Shown piece by piece: positions 1 to 11,416 of a DNA stretch of 64,000 nt (within the stretch, counting starts at the first letter, position 1; each line of letters starts with the position of its first letter). This DNA is from Setophaga petechia (taxonomy: Eukaryota; Chordata; Aves; Passeriformes; Parulidae): NCBI GenBank assembly GCA_024362935.1, contig JANCRA010000061.1, positions 1 through 64,000 of the forward strand, given 5' to 3'. A model generated the notes under the pieces. That model saw only the letters and a program-made list of their open reading frames with translations. It was not told the DNA's origin and searched no databases. A program made the translations under genes and the position numbers.

Positions 1-2933
1 TGAGGCAAAGGAAGTGGTGAATGCTGAAGAAACTTGTCTGACCAGGTCTAAGGAGAGGACAAAAGCCCCTCTGCCTTATGGTTGTAGCCTTGCCACACGA
101 TTTCCTTTTACTCATTTAAGCAGTAAGAGGTAAAATACTAATTACCTTCACTACAGGAAAATTTCCCAACCTACAGCCAAGCAAATCCTTTTACTTTCTC
201 CACACATTCTTTGCAAATAAGAAAAAGAGTTTTGCAGTTTTTATACTAGCACAGACCTGAGGGCAGAATGTAACTGCGTACGGCCTGTTCCTCATACTTC
301 CCATTGGTTTATGTTTGTTCCAGTTCTCTCTTTAATGGGCAATTTTCTTCAAAAAATTTTCTCCTTCAGAGCACATTACTGTTCTTAATCAGAACATTCC
401 TAAACAATTCCCGCTCAAACTTCTGTTCACCACAGATAACTCGCAGGCAGATATCACCCACCACTGCCATCATCAGAAAGGTGCTTGGGGAGCTGCTGAG
501 GTCTTTGGAAAGCCCCCTTTTCAGAATATCAGAATCAACTCTGCTCTTCAACTCTACACCATTTCTTCTTTCTTGCAAGGTCAAAATTCTTCAAAGTAGT
601 GTAATCAAAATAAAGTTTTTAAAGGGTAATTAGGTGACTTAATTATTTGTGGGTATATTTCTCTTTTGTAGTGTATGTGTGGTTGTATTGTAATTTTCAC
701 CTATCACATGCAGCATGTGCATTCCAAGTTGATTTTTTTTTAATACATCAGAGAAGGAAAGCCAGACCTGCTTTCTCTGCCTGTTCTGTTAGTCTGCCCC
801 TACCCTACTTATAGGTCGTGTGTCTTAAGTTGGCATAAGGTGACACACGTCCCTCGCACAGGCATTTACATTTTTGCATTATTGTGGCTTGGAAGATTAT
901 TTTTTACTTAGATGTGTCCTTCCTAATTAGGGGAAATTTATTCATTTCACCACTCATTTCATCTCATGGACCTCAGTATGTTATCATTTGCTATATCCAT
1001 TTCCAACATCACACCCCTCGTACCAGGCATGTCCTCTCTGGAAGTGTTCTGTTCCTGAAACTTACTTTATTCTGATTAATCTCTTTGAAACAGCCTCACA
1101 TTTGTTATCAAGACTTCCACACAACTCCTAGCACTCAGAAGAAGCAGCAGAAATGTAATTGCTTGCAAGTTGTGTAACTAGTTGATGTGATTAAGGCAGG
1201 GAGACAGCAGAAGGAGTATGGTGTGGGGAATGTAGATCTAATACCTTTAAGCATGATTCCTGTACTGTCTTGGAATTTCATAAAATTATTTTAAAAATGA
1301 ATGCACCATTTAAAGAACCTTAAAATTACAGAGAACACTAACAGTAAAGAGTGAACCTCACTCACATAAGCACTCCAAGTATCATCATCATTAAGGGGAA
1401 TGGCTGGATTATTCTCTACAGTAGTTCTCAAAGCCTGACAAATTCCACTGGAAAGCAGTAAGGGAGGAGCAGCCAGTGGCTTCCACTGTTATTCAGTCAA
1501 TGAGATCACAGAGTCTTTCACTTTTCAGAGACAAGTAAATCTGCTAAATACTATATTCCTTAACAGGAGAACAGAGAATGGAAACCAAAGTAATAAAACC
1601 CCGAACAGATGTTCAAAGTATCTAGAAGGGAAAACGGGAATTTATACAGAAATGCAGTTTTATTACAAGTGCTCTGTTATTGCTACCATTTAAGTGTGTT
1701 AATACAAAATGTATTTATTAAAGAAAGACCCAATTAAGAAAATTGTTTAAGTTACTCTCAGTAGTGCAAGCAACAGAACTGTGAATGATGATGCAGCTTT
1801 AACAGACAAACATACAAAAAAAAAAAAAAAGATAGTATGAAAGCATATGAACTTGTAGGAAACGATGAAGAGCAGAAATGAAACAAAAATTACTACTGAA
1901 ATTCTTTAGGGGTATTTTTTAATTTAATGCTGGGGACCTGTGAAATCTTCTGTGACTTCTTTGTTTTGTTCAAGAGAATGATTTCATTAACTGTGGGTGC
2001 AGTCCTCCAGTGCTGAGGAATAGGGAATTTTGTCTCTGATTTGAGCAGACTGTGGCTTGCACATACAAGTTACAGCTGCTGCCGGGAGCAGCACAGAGGT
2101 GCAGTGCTTTAGGGAAAAAAGACAAAGAGGAACAGCTTTGCTTTGATCTTTTCACTTTCAGGCAAATGAAGGCTCACAAGTTTGGGGGTTTTTTTTCCCG
2201 AATTATTGCTGTTTTATTGAACAAAATCTCAATTTCAAGCATGTGTCACAGACTTCTACTTTAGGTAAGAAAAACATTAAGGACCTCTTGCTGGAATATT
2301 AGCAATATGTCAGTCTCCTGATAGAAAGAATTATGTTTTCACACTCACATGATGTCTACACAAAGAATTCATGTAAAATATTTAAAAGGAAACAAACCTA
2401 AATTTTAATACAATTTCAAATGTCTTGACCACGATCATCAAAAATATCATCAAACACAGCTAAGTTAAACTGGAATAGCAGTACAATGGAGAATTCTGTT
2501 TGTCTGGAATTCCATCAATTTGCTAATAAACTGAGACACACTGGAAGTAAGACTTGAGGCGGTAATAATACAATCTCTTGAAGAAACTGTGACAAATACA
2601 CTCTAAGAGATGAATTGGGGCTTCAAACTACGGCAGACAACGTGGGAGTTGCAGGACACACACCGCGGGGGGGAGGTGTGCACAGCACCGGGAGAAGAGG
2701 AGAAGCTTTGTGGGTGACAGTGCGGGCAATGCCACTTAAAAGGCTTGTAGTGAGAGACTAAGGCTTTTCACGCGGTTTTTAAATTTTTCTTGGGGTTTTT
2801 GGTGATTGTGCTTTGCTTTGGTTTGGCTTCTTTACAAAATTACTTTACTTTGAGCTAAAGAAAGATCCCCGTTACTGTCCCGGCCCCGTTTCTCCCGGCG
2901 CTGCCACAGCACTCTAGTTCTGCCCGCGGTAAG
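1..2933. other. Non-coding, AT-rich DNA
   Basis: No open frame here looks like a protein: the frames are short, of simple composition and without recognisable motifs. There are short A-runs (near 1808-1823) but no recognised repeat family. The last 300 bases rise in GC towards the RING gene's island. The stretch could be intergenic or the 3' UTR and flank of the minus-strand RING gene; I see no clear polyadenylation signal close to its stop. Confidence 0.5.
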
Positions 2934-3870
2934 CTACTTGTGGCCCTCGCTCTCCTGCGCGCCGCCGCCTCTGCGCCGCCCGGACTGCCCGGAGCCCTCG
3001 GGGCCGCAGCCGCCGCTCTGCGCGGTGCCTGAGGTCCCGGCCCCGGCCTGCCCCGGCCCCTCACGGCGCTCCTCCTGCGCCCCGCTGGTGCCCGGCAAGG
3101 CGACAGCGCCGGGGCCGGCTTGCTGGGGGCCCGTGTCCGTGTGGAGCCGCGCCAGCTCGCCGCACCGGTCGGCGGCCACCTGGATGAGCTGCCTCACGAA
3201 GGAGGCCGTCTGCTCCTGCAGGAAGGGCTGCAGCTCCCGCGCCAGGGCCTCCTCGTGCAGCCCGTAGCGGCACAGGCTGGCCACGATCCTGCCCTGCGCG
3301 AAGGCCACGTCCCACGAGCAGGCCCCGCACAGCACCTCGTTCAGCCACATCTCCAGCGGCCACAGGATCTCGGCGTAGTTGCTGAAGAAAAATGCCCAGG
3401 TCTCGGGAGGGAACCCCGCCACGAGAGCCCGGGGCTGCGGCCCCGCGGCGCCCGACTCCTCCTGCGGGCCGGCGCTCCTGGACACCGAGGGCTCCGACAC
3501 AACCATCTCCACGAAGCCCTGGTTGTGTGGCGCCGGGTAGATGATGGTGTGCACCGTCCGCCTGCACAGTGGGCATGACGGGTTCTTTTTGGCCCACTGC
3601 ACGATGCAGCCCCGGCAGAACTGGTGCAGGCAGGAGCGCACGTAGGCGATGTTGCTCGAGGCTTCGCGGCAGATGGGGCAGTTCCACTCTGCCCCTGTGG
3701 CCATGCTGGCGGCGGTGGCAGGCTGGGGACAGCTCAGGAACGCGAGCTGCTCGCCCTCGCTGGTGTCACACGCTGTAGAGAGGGAGAGGCTGTGGTCATT
3801 GTTGTCCCAAGGAGACGAGGAAGGAATGGCCAGGCCCCTGGAGATGCCATCCTCCCGGCTCGCTGAGTCC
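2860..3870. promoter_or_regulatory. CpG-rich island over the RING gene
   Basis: Base composition changes from AT-rich flanks to very GC- and CpG-rich DNA that covers the whole RING open frame and about 170 bases upstream of its start. This fits a CpG-island promoter or a GC-rich coding exon. No TATA box was identified. The boundaries are by eye. Confidence 0.5.
2934..3704 (-). CDS. Topors-like RING-finger E3 ubiquitin ligase, intronless
   Basis: A 256-residue protein is read without interruption. The N-terminus carries a complete C3HC4 RING: Cys9, Cys12, Cys25, His27, Cys30, Cys33, Cys44 and Cys47, with the Trp37 and Pro-Leu (45-46) positions expected where a RING binds its E2 enzyme. RING proteins of this type transfer ubiquitin from an E2 to substrates. 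The middle (about residues 90-185) is predicted helical and contains WAFFFSNYAEILWPLEMWL. The tail (about 190-256) is low-complexity, rich in Gly, Ala, Gln and Arg. The RING resembles TOPORS, but the protein is far shorter than full-length TOPORS (about 1,000 residues) and lacks its SR-rich part. Short intronless 'Topors-like' loci are common in songbird annotations. The start at 3704 is the first Met and lies directly before the RING. Substrate and expression are unknown. A processed retrogene origin is my inference from the lack of introns. Confidence 0.82.
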   Translation of the reverse strand: MATGAEWNCPICREASSNIAYVRSCLHQFCRGCIVQWAKKNPSCPLCRRTVHTIIYPAPHNQGFVEMVVSEPSVSRSAGPQEESGAAGPQPRALVAGFPPETWAFFFSNYAEILWPLEMWLNEVLCGACSWDVAFAQGRIVASLCRYGLHEEALARELQPFLQEQTASFVRQLIQVAADRCGELARLHTDTGPQQAGPGAVALPGTSGAQEERREGPGQAGAGTSGTAQSGGCGPEGSGQSGRRRGGGAQESEGHK

Positions 3871-5461
3871 CGTCACCCACCCAGAGGGACCCGTGGGACA
3901 CAGCTCACCTCAATTGCCTGTGCCAAAGCAGGGCGGGGAAACAGAAGTGGTGCCCCGGGACTGGCAATGGGAGCTTCCAATGGCAACCACCCAGCACCAG
4001 AGGAAGCCTCACCTTCAGTCCCTTTTCACTCCATTTTAACTCCAAATAACCGGCGTGAGGATGGGGGAAGAGCGAGGATAACATTTTACCAGGGGGAGGG
4101 ATATATGTCTCGCGTGGTGAGAGGTCGAGATTAGTGGGTTTTGATTTGGCAGTGTACTGAAGCATACCGAAAAGCTTTTGCAGATGACTGGAACAAATGG
4201 CAAGTCCGCTCTTCTAAACAGCAATAATTTAAAAGTTTCAGGACAAACCACAGGCCTGCAACATGAAACAATGATATTTTACTCATTTTGCTGTGGAGGT
4301 GTGCCTGTGAGACAAGAGCCTCAGGGACAGGTAGCATTTTGTGCATAGTGGTTTACAAAAGTTGCTAGTCCTAAAATCGGAGTTACATAGCATATATCTA
4401 GATATTGAATTTGTGCTTGAGTAAATAATTGCCAGAGTCAGCTAATTCTACACTAATTTTGCTTCCTAAGCAGAAGAACTCATCAAGGGAAGTTCTTTCC
4501 TTCTTACTTTTGTTACCAAGCTGATAATTTTATGATTTCTAGTACATTAATTAGCCCTAATAACATGTAAATATGAGTTACAATTTAAGGATATGCTTGA
4601 GGCACAGTGAAGATTCTACTGGGATCAGGGAAGTCGTTTCACCAGCATTAAATCAAGTGTCAAACTGCCAAATCACAGTGTGTCCAAAGTTTTGTTTGGG
4701 CAACAGTTTTCTCTTGAGAAATGGCCATAAGTATTTTATGCCTGGAAGTCTTAAATCAAGTGTCCATAGCTCTGCCCTGAAAGCTCCTGTTTTAACCTTC
4801 TGAGGTAATCAGATTACCTAGAATAGACCCAAACCTTCTGTGTACAAGCCCTGAGAAAATACCAATTTAACTTCAGTCCTGGTTCTGTATCTCAGAGACA
4901 TATTTGCACATTACTTCTGTGAGCCCTGTGAAACACAGGATATAATTTTATTCCTCTTAAGAAAGGCAGTAAACAAACCATGGCAATGGGATTCTTGAAT
5001 TGAATGCTCTGCTCAACTAGAATGAAGAACTCAGTGTTGAATTAGGATTTTGAATTTAGTGTACAATTCTTCTGTTGCTGGCTTTCAACAGTGGGACACA
5101 TTTCCCTGAGAAAGACAAGGACCTTCTGCTCCTACAGTCATTGGACTAGTGGAAGTGTTGTCACATCCCTGACAGATCTCAGACTAACTTATCTTTATCG
5201 TAATAAATAATAGATGTCAAGGCTGTGTCCTTCATGAAGGGCTGCTACCTATTACAAGGGTAACTTTCCATGTTCTATTTAGAAACAAATCAAACATTGG
5301 CATCAGACTTACATAAAAGTAGAAGTACAAGTCCAGTACACCTGGAGGCACACTTGATTTATGCTGGGTGGGTGTGTTGGTGCGATGACCAGCCCGTAAG
5401 GGGAAAGAAGCACCTAAGAAAGAAGAACAAACTGCACAGCCTCAATTGCAGAAACAACATA
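3871..5461. other. Non-coding DNA between the RING gene and an LTR fragment
   Basis: Only short frames without recognisable domains. No repeat family was identified with confidence. Confidence 0.4.
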
Positions 5462-5760
5462 TAATGGACCCTCTTTCCCCATCTCCCTGTGACTGCTGAG
5501 GGACTGCTGATGAAGGTAGAGAAATTGGGTATAAAATGAAGCCTGGGAAGAAGGCAGGAAGTGGTGGGGGGACCTTTTAAGATATCTTCTAATTCTCATT
5601 ATCCTACTCTGATTTGATTGGTAATAAATAAGCGAATTCCCCAAGCTGAGTCTGTTTTCCCTATGAGATAATTGGTGAGTGATTTTTCCTTGCCCTAATC
5701 TTGACCCACATGCCTCTTCTGATATTTTCTTTCCCCAGACCAGCTGAAGAGGGAACTTGA
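5462..5760 (-). repeat. Degraded avian ERVL-type LTR fragment
   Basis: Read on the minus strand, the stretch with 'caccaattat', 'acagactcagcttgggga' and 'ttattaccaat' resembles the middle of a common avian ERVL LTR that I recognise from memory. The similarity is partial, no LTR ends or target duplication are visible, and the boundaries are approximate. Confidence 0.4.
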
Positions 5761-7634
5761 TAGAGTGGTTCTGGTGGGCACCTCTGATCCAGCCATGGTC
5801 AACCCACTGCAGGTTTTCACCAGTGAGCAGCATTTTGTCATTCCACATGGTATTGTACTGCACACAGCTGCAGGCACACGCACCACAATTGAAATGTTAT
5901 TTTTGCACCAGTCCATATCCTTTCTCTTCCCATGTGTCGTGATCATTTCTGCCAGACACTAAAATGTAAGTGGTTTCTTAGTGCCCTAAGGCAGCAAAGA
6001 CATTTAAGGAAGCTGAAAAGACTAGAAATAGTTCTAAACTCAGAAACTTCCACATAAGCTTTGTTATTCATGAGCTGTCCTGCAGAAGCAGCAAAAGCCC
6101 ATAGAAATATGACAAAACTAACTCCTTGGCGTTAACGATTGTGTCAGGGACCAGCTTCCTCAATGCCTGTGATCCTGACACAAATTCACCAGGGTGCACC
6201 ACAGTTCTCATAGCACCAGTGCCAAGACCTGCTGTTCTGCAGAAAATAAGGTAATTAAGACATCCCTGTTGGAGACAGACTGTGAGTAAAATACTTATTA
6301 TTTAACATTTTCAACATGTTTTCCCTTGAGGGCTTTTTGATACACTGTAATGTAAGATTGTCAATAGAAACTTACTGATATCTTTGTAACGGGATTCAAG
6401 AGAATAAATTCTATCCTACAAATCAATCCTGTATACTTATGCAGTCCCTATGAAAGCCAACAGAGAAATGTTTAACACAAGAATTGATTTGTCACTAGAT
6501 AGTCTTTTGAAGGGGTGTGTTAATACACAGACCAAGACACCTCTGAAAATTCCCTGTGTTGTGAGAGAGGTGATAAGTGTAAAATGGACAAAGCACAGTC
6601 AATGTAAAAAAGGTTTTGAAAGTCACAATCTGTTAAAATCCCCTGAAATACAAATGTTAACAGGAAATACAGATGTTGGCAAGGACTGAAGGAAAAGAGT
6701 CTAAACACTGTATGCAAAATTTATGCTGTACTCACAAACTGAGGTTAAGGGAAATTCAACATTTTCCCATGGAACTGAGAAGTAAGAAGGTATTAATGAG
6801 AATAAATATGTGATCTTAAAAGTTTTTCATTTAAAAAGCAATAGCAACTCTTTCTAGAATAAAAATGCCAGTAAGTCTGCAAAAACAAAATCACTACACC
6901 TTTTCTTCTAATATCCCAAATAATAAAGAAAGTCTAAGCTCATTTACACTGACCAGATTTGAGTTTTATTCTTTTATCAAACACAATGTCCCAGCAGGAC
7001 AGGAAAGACCTAGTTTCCAGTCCTTCCCCTCCCAAAATCATTCAAGTCAGCAGAGTATGGAGGTGGGGATTGGCATCATGCTGGTTTGTTTCAGGGAGGA
7101 GGCAGGGGGGTGTTGCCTGCAATGTCCACCTAGGATAAACCTGAGGCTGAAAAGAAGCCCTTCCCAAATAAAATCTCATTGAAACTTCTTATAAAACAAG
7201 GAATGTTTTATAAGAAGAAAAATACTCAAAAAAAAAGACAAAAAGGCCATTTTTCATAAGTGTTTCTGAGGACTCCCAGCCAATTTTACTCTCAAGTTAG
7301 CTTTAATAACAGACTGGTGAATTGCAGTGCCCTTCAGGGCTTCAGCCTGCAGTACTGCAGCAGAAAGGACAGCAGGACTGTTGAAGATATAATTCAAAGA
7401 GACCTCCCCCAAACTCTCTCTCTCAGCCTTTTTTTATAAGTGTTTCATCTCTACAGCAGAACTCAGCTATCAGGGGAATCCCTTTCATTATTTTTGCAAT
7501 ATGTTTGTCACTCAGCTCACTGGACACTTCCACAATGGACGCTTGTCCTGCTGTGTATAGTCCTTGAAACAAAAGCATGTGACATTATGGGGACTGAAAG
7601 CTGAACTTCAATTTCATTTCTATGGGCTGTTTGC
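5761..7634. other. Non-coding, AT-rich DNA
   Basis: No supported gene. An open frame at 5765-5962 has a pyrimidine tract and AG before it, but it could not be tied to any family. A perfect 14-bp inverted repeat lies at 7185-7217 and is listed separately. Confidence 0.4.
7185..7217. repeat. Perfect 14-bp inverted repeat (hairpin)
   Basis: The arms 7185-7198 and 7204-7217 are exact reverse complements around a 5-base loop (aggaa). The AT-rich arms could form a cruciform or an RNA hairpin. No flanking element explains it. Confidence 0.7.
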
Positions 7635-7700
7635 TCAAGAGTTGGACTCAATGATCCTTGTGGGTCCTTTCAAATTCAGAAAATTCTGTGATTCTTTCAA
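7635..7700 (+). repeat. CR1 LINE 3' end fragment
   Basis: The stretch 'gttggactcaatgatccttg' followed by 'tgggtcctttcaa' and 'ttctgtgattct' matches the conserved 3' end of avian CR1 elements, plus orientation. The element is heavily 5'-truncated, as most genomic CR1 copies are. Confidence 0.75.
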
Positions 7701-7784
7701 GTAGTGGCAGACTTGTAAGAAGATGCCCTAATGATAAGAGGTAAATATCAAGTAACTGAAAAGGGGCCAGTTTAATTATCTTTG

Positions 7785-7862
7785 GAGCTGGTCCTTCTTT
7801 GACCAGGTTAGGAGAGCTCCAGAGGTGCCATTCAGCCTCAAGGGTTTTTTGATTCTATGATA
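7785..7862 (+). repeat. Second CR1 LINE 3' end fragment
   Basis: The words 'gagctccagaggtgccattc', 'agcctcaa' and the terminal 'gattctatga' match a diverged CR1 3' end. It lies about 85 bases after the previous one in the same orientation, so the pair may be two insertions or one broken copy. Confidence 0.55.
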
Positions 7863-9587
7863 CATTTCAAACAAACATTATTACTCTATTAGAGTCCTAT
7901 TAGAGTATAAGTGCAGGTTCTGTAGTATGCAGTAACAGCTTTCAGAAACAAGGTTTCCTTGCCTGAGCTCTTGCTCAGCTGCTGGCAAAACCAAAAAAGA
8001 AACATTTGCTGAAGATGCATTCTTAAATTGCATGAATGAGAGGCCTGAGGCTTTTCTGCCTAAAGCTCTCCTGCTGCTGGTCCTGAGTCCTCAGCATGAC
8101 CACTCACTGATGCCCAAGGCTAAGTCATACCCACAAATCCAAAATCAGAGCATGGAAATATCTTCTCAGGCTTGAACATGATGTGCAATAAACTACATTA
8201 GATTGAGGGCACTCAGCTGAAGGCAGCATAGATTCAAACTGTTTCTGAAAAGAATTTTTCCACATCTCTTCCTTTTCTCTTCCCTGCACCAACACTTGCT
8301 CACCTGATCTGCTAGAACAAGGTGGGGTTTTAATTTTTTTAAATTTTAAATTTATTTTAAGGTTTTTTTCTTTTTTTTAAATAAAGTTAATTTTTATGCC
8401 TGAGGATTTCTCTGACCTAGCTCAGCATGGGTCATGAAAGGTGTATGGAAGGAAGATGGAATCAGTAGGAATGTTTTTCCAAGTCAAGCAGGGAACAGAA
8501 CTCCTACCTACTGTGTAGTCAACCACCAGCCAGGTGTCTTGTCTATGTACTCTCCCTCCACTGTTTTATGCCTCTCTGACAGGAAGATGATCAGGACAAC
8601 ACTAACTCCTCTACCTCACTCCTTTTCAAAATTCCCACTTGGAGTGTTTAGGTTTTTTGTGTTGGCATTTAATTGAAAACAAGTAATAAAGGGTCTTATA
8701 AGTGAAAGTGGGAATTAATATGTGCTAGTTCTGGGTGTAAGTTACCCCTTTTGCCTTTCTTAAACCCATCCAAGCTGACCAGGTAGCCTGCTGACCCTAT
8801 AAACTCCATGTCCAGCCTCCTCAGGTAGCCATTAAATAAGGAGCAGATGATGGAAGAGTAATAAATTAACTGTGTCTAGAATCATGCTTGTCCACTCCCT
8901 TTTTTGATTATTTCTTCTGTGGTCGTTACAGAGCAGATCAGTGACCTCAAGATTGCTGGAACTGCATACAATTCCCTACAAAAGCCACTGCAGGAGGGGT
9001 GGCCTCACATTCACCTCAGGCAATCATTTTTGAGAAATAAATAAAACTACCAAACAAAGGTGTTTTTTCTCCAGAAGCCACACACATCCTGCTCTCTGTG
9101 CCACCTCTTCCTGGACATCATGTTGCCTCCCTCCACCTTCTCTGCTGCAACTGTGTTGCAGATACTTTCACAAAGACCAGACATGGTATAAATAATTACA
9201 TCGAGAGATTAGTTGTGCTTTTCAGATTTAGCTAATTTAATACCCTTGTTGTAGGCATAGAAGCCAGACTGAGAAATACATTAGAAAGCCTGTGAGATAA
9301 GTTCACCTAAGTGTGGCTGAAAGACTTAATGGTAAACATCAAAGAAATCTTCCAACTAAAGACTCAGAACAAGAAATTAAACATAATCTTTCAGTTTTTG
9401 CAGCTGAAAAAAATCAGTGGCTAATTACAAGTTTCTGTAGGCTTTTCGAAATTAAAATACCAGGAATGACCAGGAGGAAGGATAGTGAGATGTCTTTTTG
9501 TACAGGCCCAGTAGGAGTCTGTGAAAGTCATAGGGAATCTGTCCTCCACCCTAGAGCCTTTCTCTTTGCCCAGCAATTGCTCTGAGC
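7863..9587. other. Non-coding DNA left of the first provirus
   Basis: AT-rich, with short frames only. It ends in CTGAGC (9582-9587), the left copy of the provirus target-site duplication. Confidence 0.45.
9582..9587. repeat. Target-site duplication, left copy (CTGAGC)
   Basis: The six bases directly before the left LTR are identical to those directly after the right LTR (15826-15831), which fixes both provirus ends. Confidence 0.92.
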
Positions 9588-9932
9588 TGTCGTTGTCGAG
9601 GCGGTCACGACACAAAGCAGAGACTACAAGCAGTCTTAGTTGGCAACAACTTTATTCTCTAACATGGCTAACTTTTATACACTTTTCAATTGTTGATACT
9701 TCTTCTACCTGGTCTATTGGCCACAATAAATCAACATAATGCTATTGGTTAAAATTACAGTGACTCCACCTATCTTTCTAACATTCCTTCATCCAGCTGC
9801 AAGGTATTCTTATCTTTCTTCTTTCGATCTCCTTGGTTACAGCCTTGGAGAGAGCTTCTTATCAGCTTCTTCTTACTTCTCAGCTTCTTCTCGCTGCTTT
9901 AGCTAACAGGCCTGCTGTTAGCCCTTTCCACA
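9588..9932 (-). repeat. ERV1 3' LTR (345 bp)
   Basis: The LTR is bounded by TGT...ACA. In minus-strand reading it contains two ATTGG/CCAAT-type boxes, a TATAAAAG box (plus positions about 9672-9679) and an AATAAA polyadenylation signal (9651-9656) in the expected order. No difference from the 15481-15825 copy was seen. The polypurine tract lies directly at its U3 edge (9933), confirming it as the 3' LTR. Confidence 0.93.
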
Positions 9933-9953
9933 ATTCCCCCTTTTTGTTTTTGA
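9933..9953 (-). promoter_or_regulatory. ERV1 3' polypurine tract
   Basis: On the minus strand this reads five A, C, five A, five G, then AAT directly before the LTR. It is the expected RNase-H-resistant primer for plus-strand DNA synthesis. Confidence 0.88.
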
Positions 9954-10112
9954 CCTGTAAATACAACTGCTATGGATTTTTGCAGGGCCCTTTGCAAAAA
10001 TCCAAGCGGAGAGGGGACACACAAAACCAACAATCACAACTATCAACAAAGTTGCCATTCTTAATACAATCATTCCTGTCCTTCATCCATCTTTAAGTAC
10101 TGATATATGGTC

Positions 10113-11079
10113 TTAGCCAGTGTCATCCGCACGTTCTGCTTCAGCTGCGGATCCATCCATCCTGTCCTTTCCTGCGCGCTCTAGGTAAGGTTTAACACAG
10201 CGAGCAGGAACCCGTCGAGGACCATTATCTGTCAAAACACAAGCATAACCTCTCCCCCAGGTTACTAGTTCCACTGGACCAGACCACCTACCAGTAATTA
10301 AATCCTTAACCCATACCTTGACATTCCTACGAAAATCTGGTTGCTTAGAATTCAAAGAAGAAAAATGGCAAAAGATTGGAGATAACTGTGAGTCAGGTAG
10401 GGGACGCAAAAAGTTTAACACATAAACAGCTTTATCTAATCTCACTTGAGCTGACTCCTGTTGCATTCCCCCTTTTTTGTTTTTGAACCTGACGTTTAAA
10501 AAGTCCGTGAGCTCTTTCAACAATTGCTTGGCCCGTGGGGACATGTGGAATGCCTGTTGAATGCTGAATGCCCCAAGCACGAAAGAATGCTTGCATTTTC
10601 TGCGAAACATACGCTGGGCCATTATCTGTCTTTACATGACACGGAACACCTAAGATAGAAAAAGCATGATAAAAATGGCGAATAGCATCACGAGTTCTTT
10701 CTCCTGTGAATGCTGAAGCAACCATTGCATGAGAAAAAGTATCTACTGTAACATGAACATACTTAAAACGACCAAATTCTGGCATTTTAGTAACATCAGT
10801 ATTGATACCATAATACTGAGCAACATGAGTCATGTGACAGTCAGGACAAGAAGAAAGAATTGATTTTGCTTCACCAGGAGACAATTTGAATTGCTGCTGT
10901 AAAGCTTGAGCACTCTGATGAAAAAATTGATGAGACAAATTTGCCTGCTGCAATACATTTGGTACAATTTTGATTGCAGCAGCAGCTACTAAAGAATCTA
11001 CATAGGCATTGCCTTCAACAAAAATCCTGGTAACGATGTATGGCTGCGAATGTGCATGATAAAATAAGGATGTTTTCAT
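10113..11079 (-). pseudogene. pol: ERV1 RNase H C-terminus and integrase, one frameshift
   Basis: The upstream frame (11079 to 10432) starts in the end of RNase H (FVEGNAYVDSLVAAA). It continues into the integrase zinc-binding region (SHQFFHQSA, CPDC) and the catalytic core. The core keeps all three acidic residues: Asp in NTDVT, Asp in KTDNGP, and Glu in AIVERAHG at exactly D-35-E spacing. The C-terminal part, with VKVWVKDL and [13 protein letters not shown], is in another frame (10622 to 10113). The frame changes in a run of six A and five G at about 10468-10478. The linker between CPDC and the first catalytic Asp looks altered. No reverse transcriptase precedes it, so it would not be made in the normal way from this copy. 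Confidence 0.85.
10465..10486 (-). promoter_or_regulatory. Candidate central polypurine tract inside integrase
   Basis: On the minus strand this is five A, C, six A, five G, AAT. That is the provirus's own 3' polypurine tract (9933-9953) with one additional A. In lentiviruses a second copy of the tract lies at a comparable place in integrase and starts an extra plus strand. The copy is visible in the sequence; its function is inference. Confidence 0.5.
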
Positions 11080-11230
11080 AAATTGATTTTGAATGATCTG
11101 ACATGTTCATACAGCACATCCTTTCAAATTCTTCACACCTGTGTCCATGTGCCAGCAGCAGATAGTTACTTGCTGCTCTGTTTTGGAGAGTTGCTTATCC
11201 TAGTGTCGATGTCTGTTACAGTCTCACTGG

Positions 11231-11285
11231 GTGTAAGAGAAACAGCTCAAGCACTTCACTCAGTGTAAGAAAAACAGCTCAAGCA
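11231..11285. repeat. 23-bp direct repeat at the env/integrase junction
   Basis: The copies at 11231-11253 and 11263-11285 differ at one base and are spaced 32 bases apart. They lie between the env remnant and the second integrase, where two retroviral sequences are joined. Confidence 0.75.
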
Positions 11286-11289
11286 TGTT

Positions 11290-11416
11290 TGCTCATTTAG
11301 CAACCTATATGATCCAATTGAGTCAAGGCCACTTCTGATGCTGCCTGTGGGGAGAAAATTGCAACTGCAATTCTCCAAGCCTTGTCTCATGTGTGTACAT
11401 GATTATCACAATTTGG
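11290..11416 (-). pseudogene. env: ERV1 env transmembrane remnant
   Basis: The minus-strand translation contains DKAWRIAVAIFSPQAASEVA with stop codons on both sides. It has the hydrophobic, Ala-rich look of the start of the transmembrane subunit in avian alpharetrovirus-type env and matches the pattern of the longer env at 60863-62203. It ends before the heptad region and membrane anchor, so the subunit is deleted. Confidence 0.6.

Noticed and set aside
3061..3687. 208-codon frame overlapping the RING gene
   Set aside because: Alternative-frame shadow of the GC-rich RING coding sequence; no motif of its own.
5765..5962. Possible exon (a pyrimidine tract with AG, then a frame reading MVLVGTSDPAMVNPLQVF)
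   Set aside because: No family was recognised, there is no donor in a sensible place, and the DNA just left is an LTR fragment.
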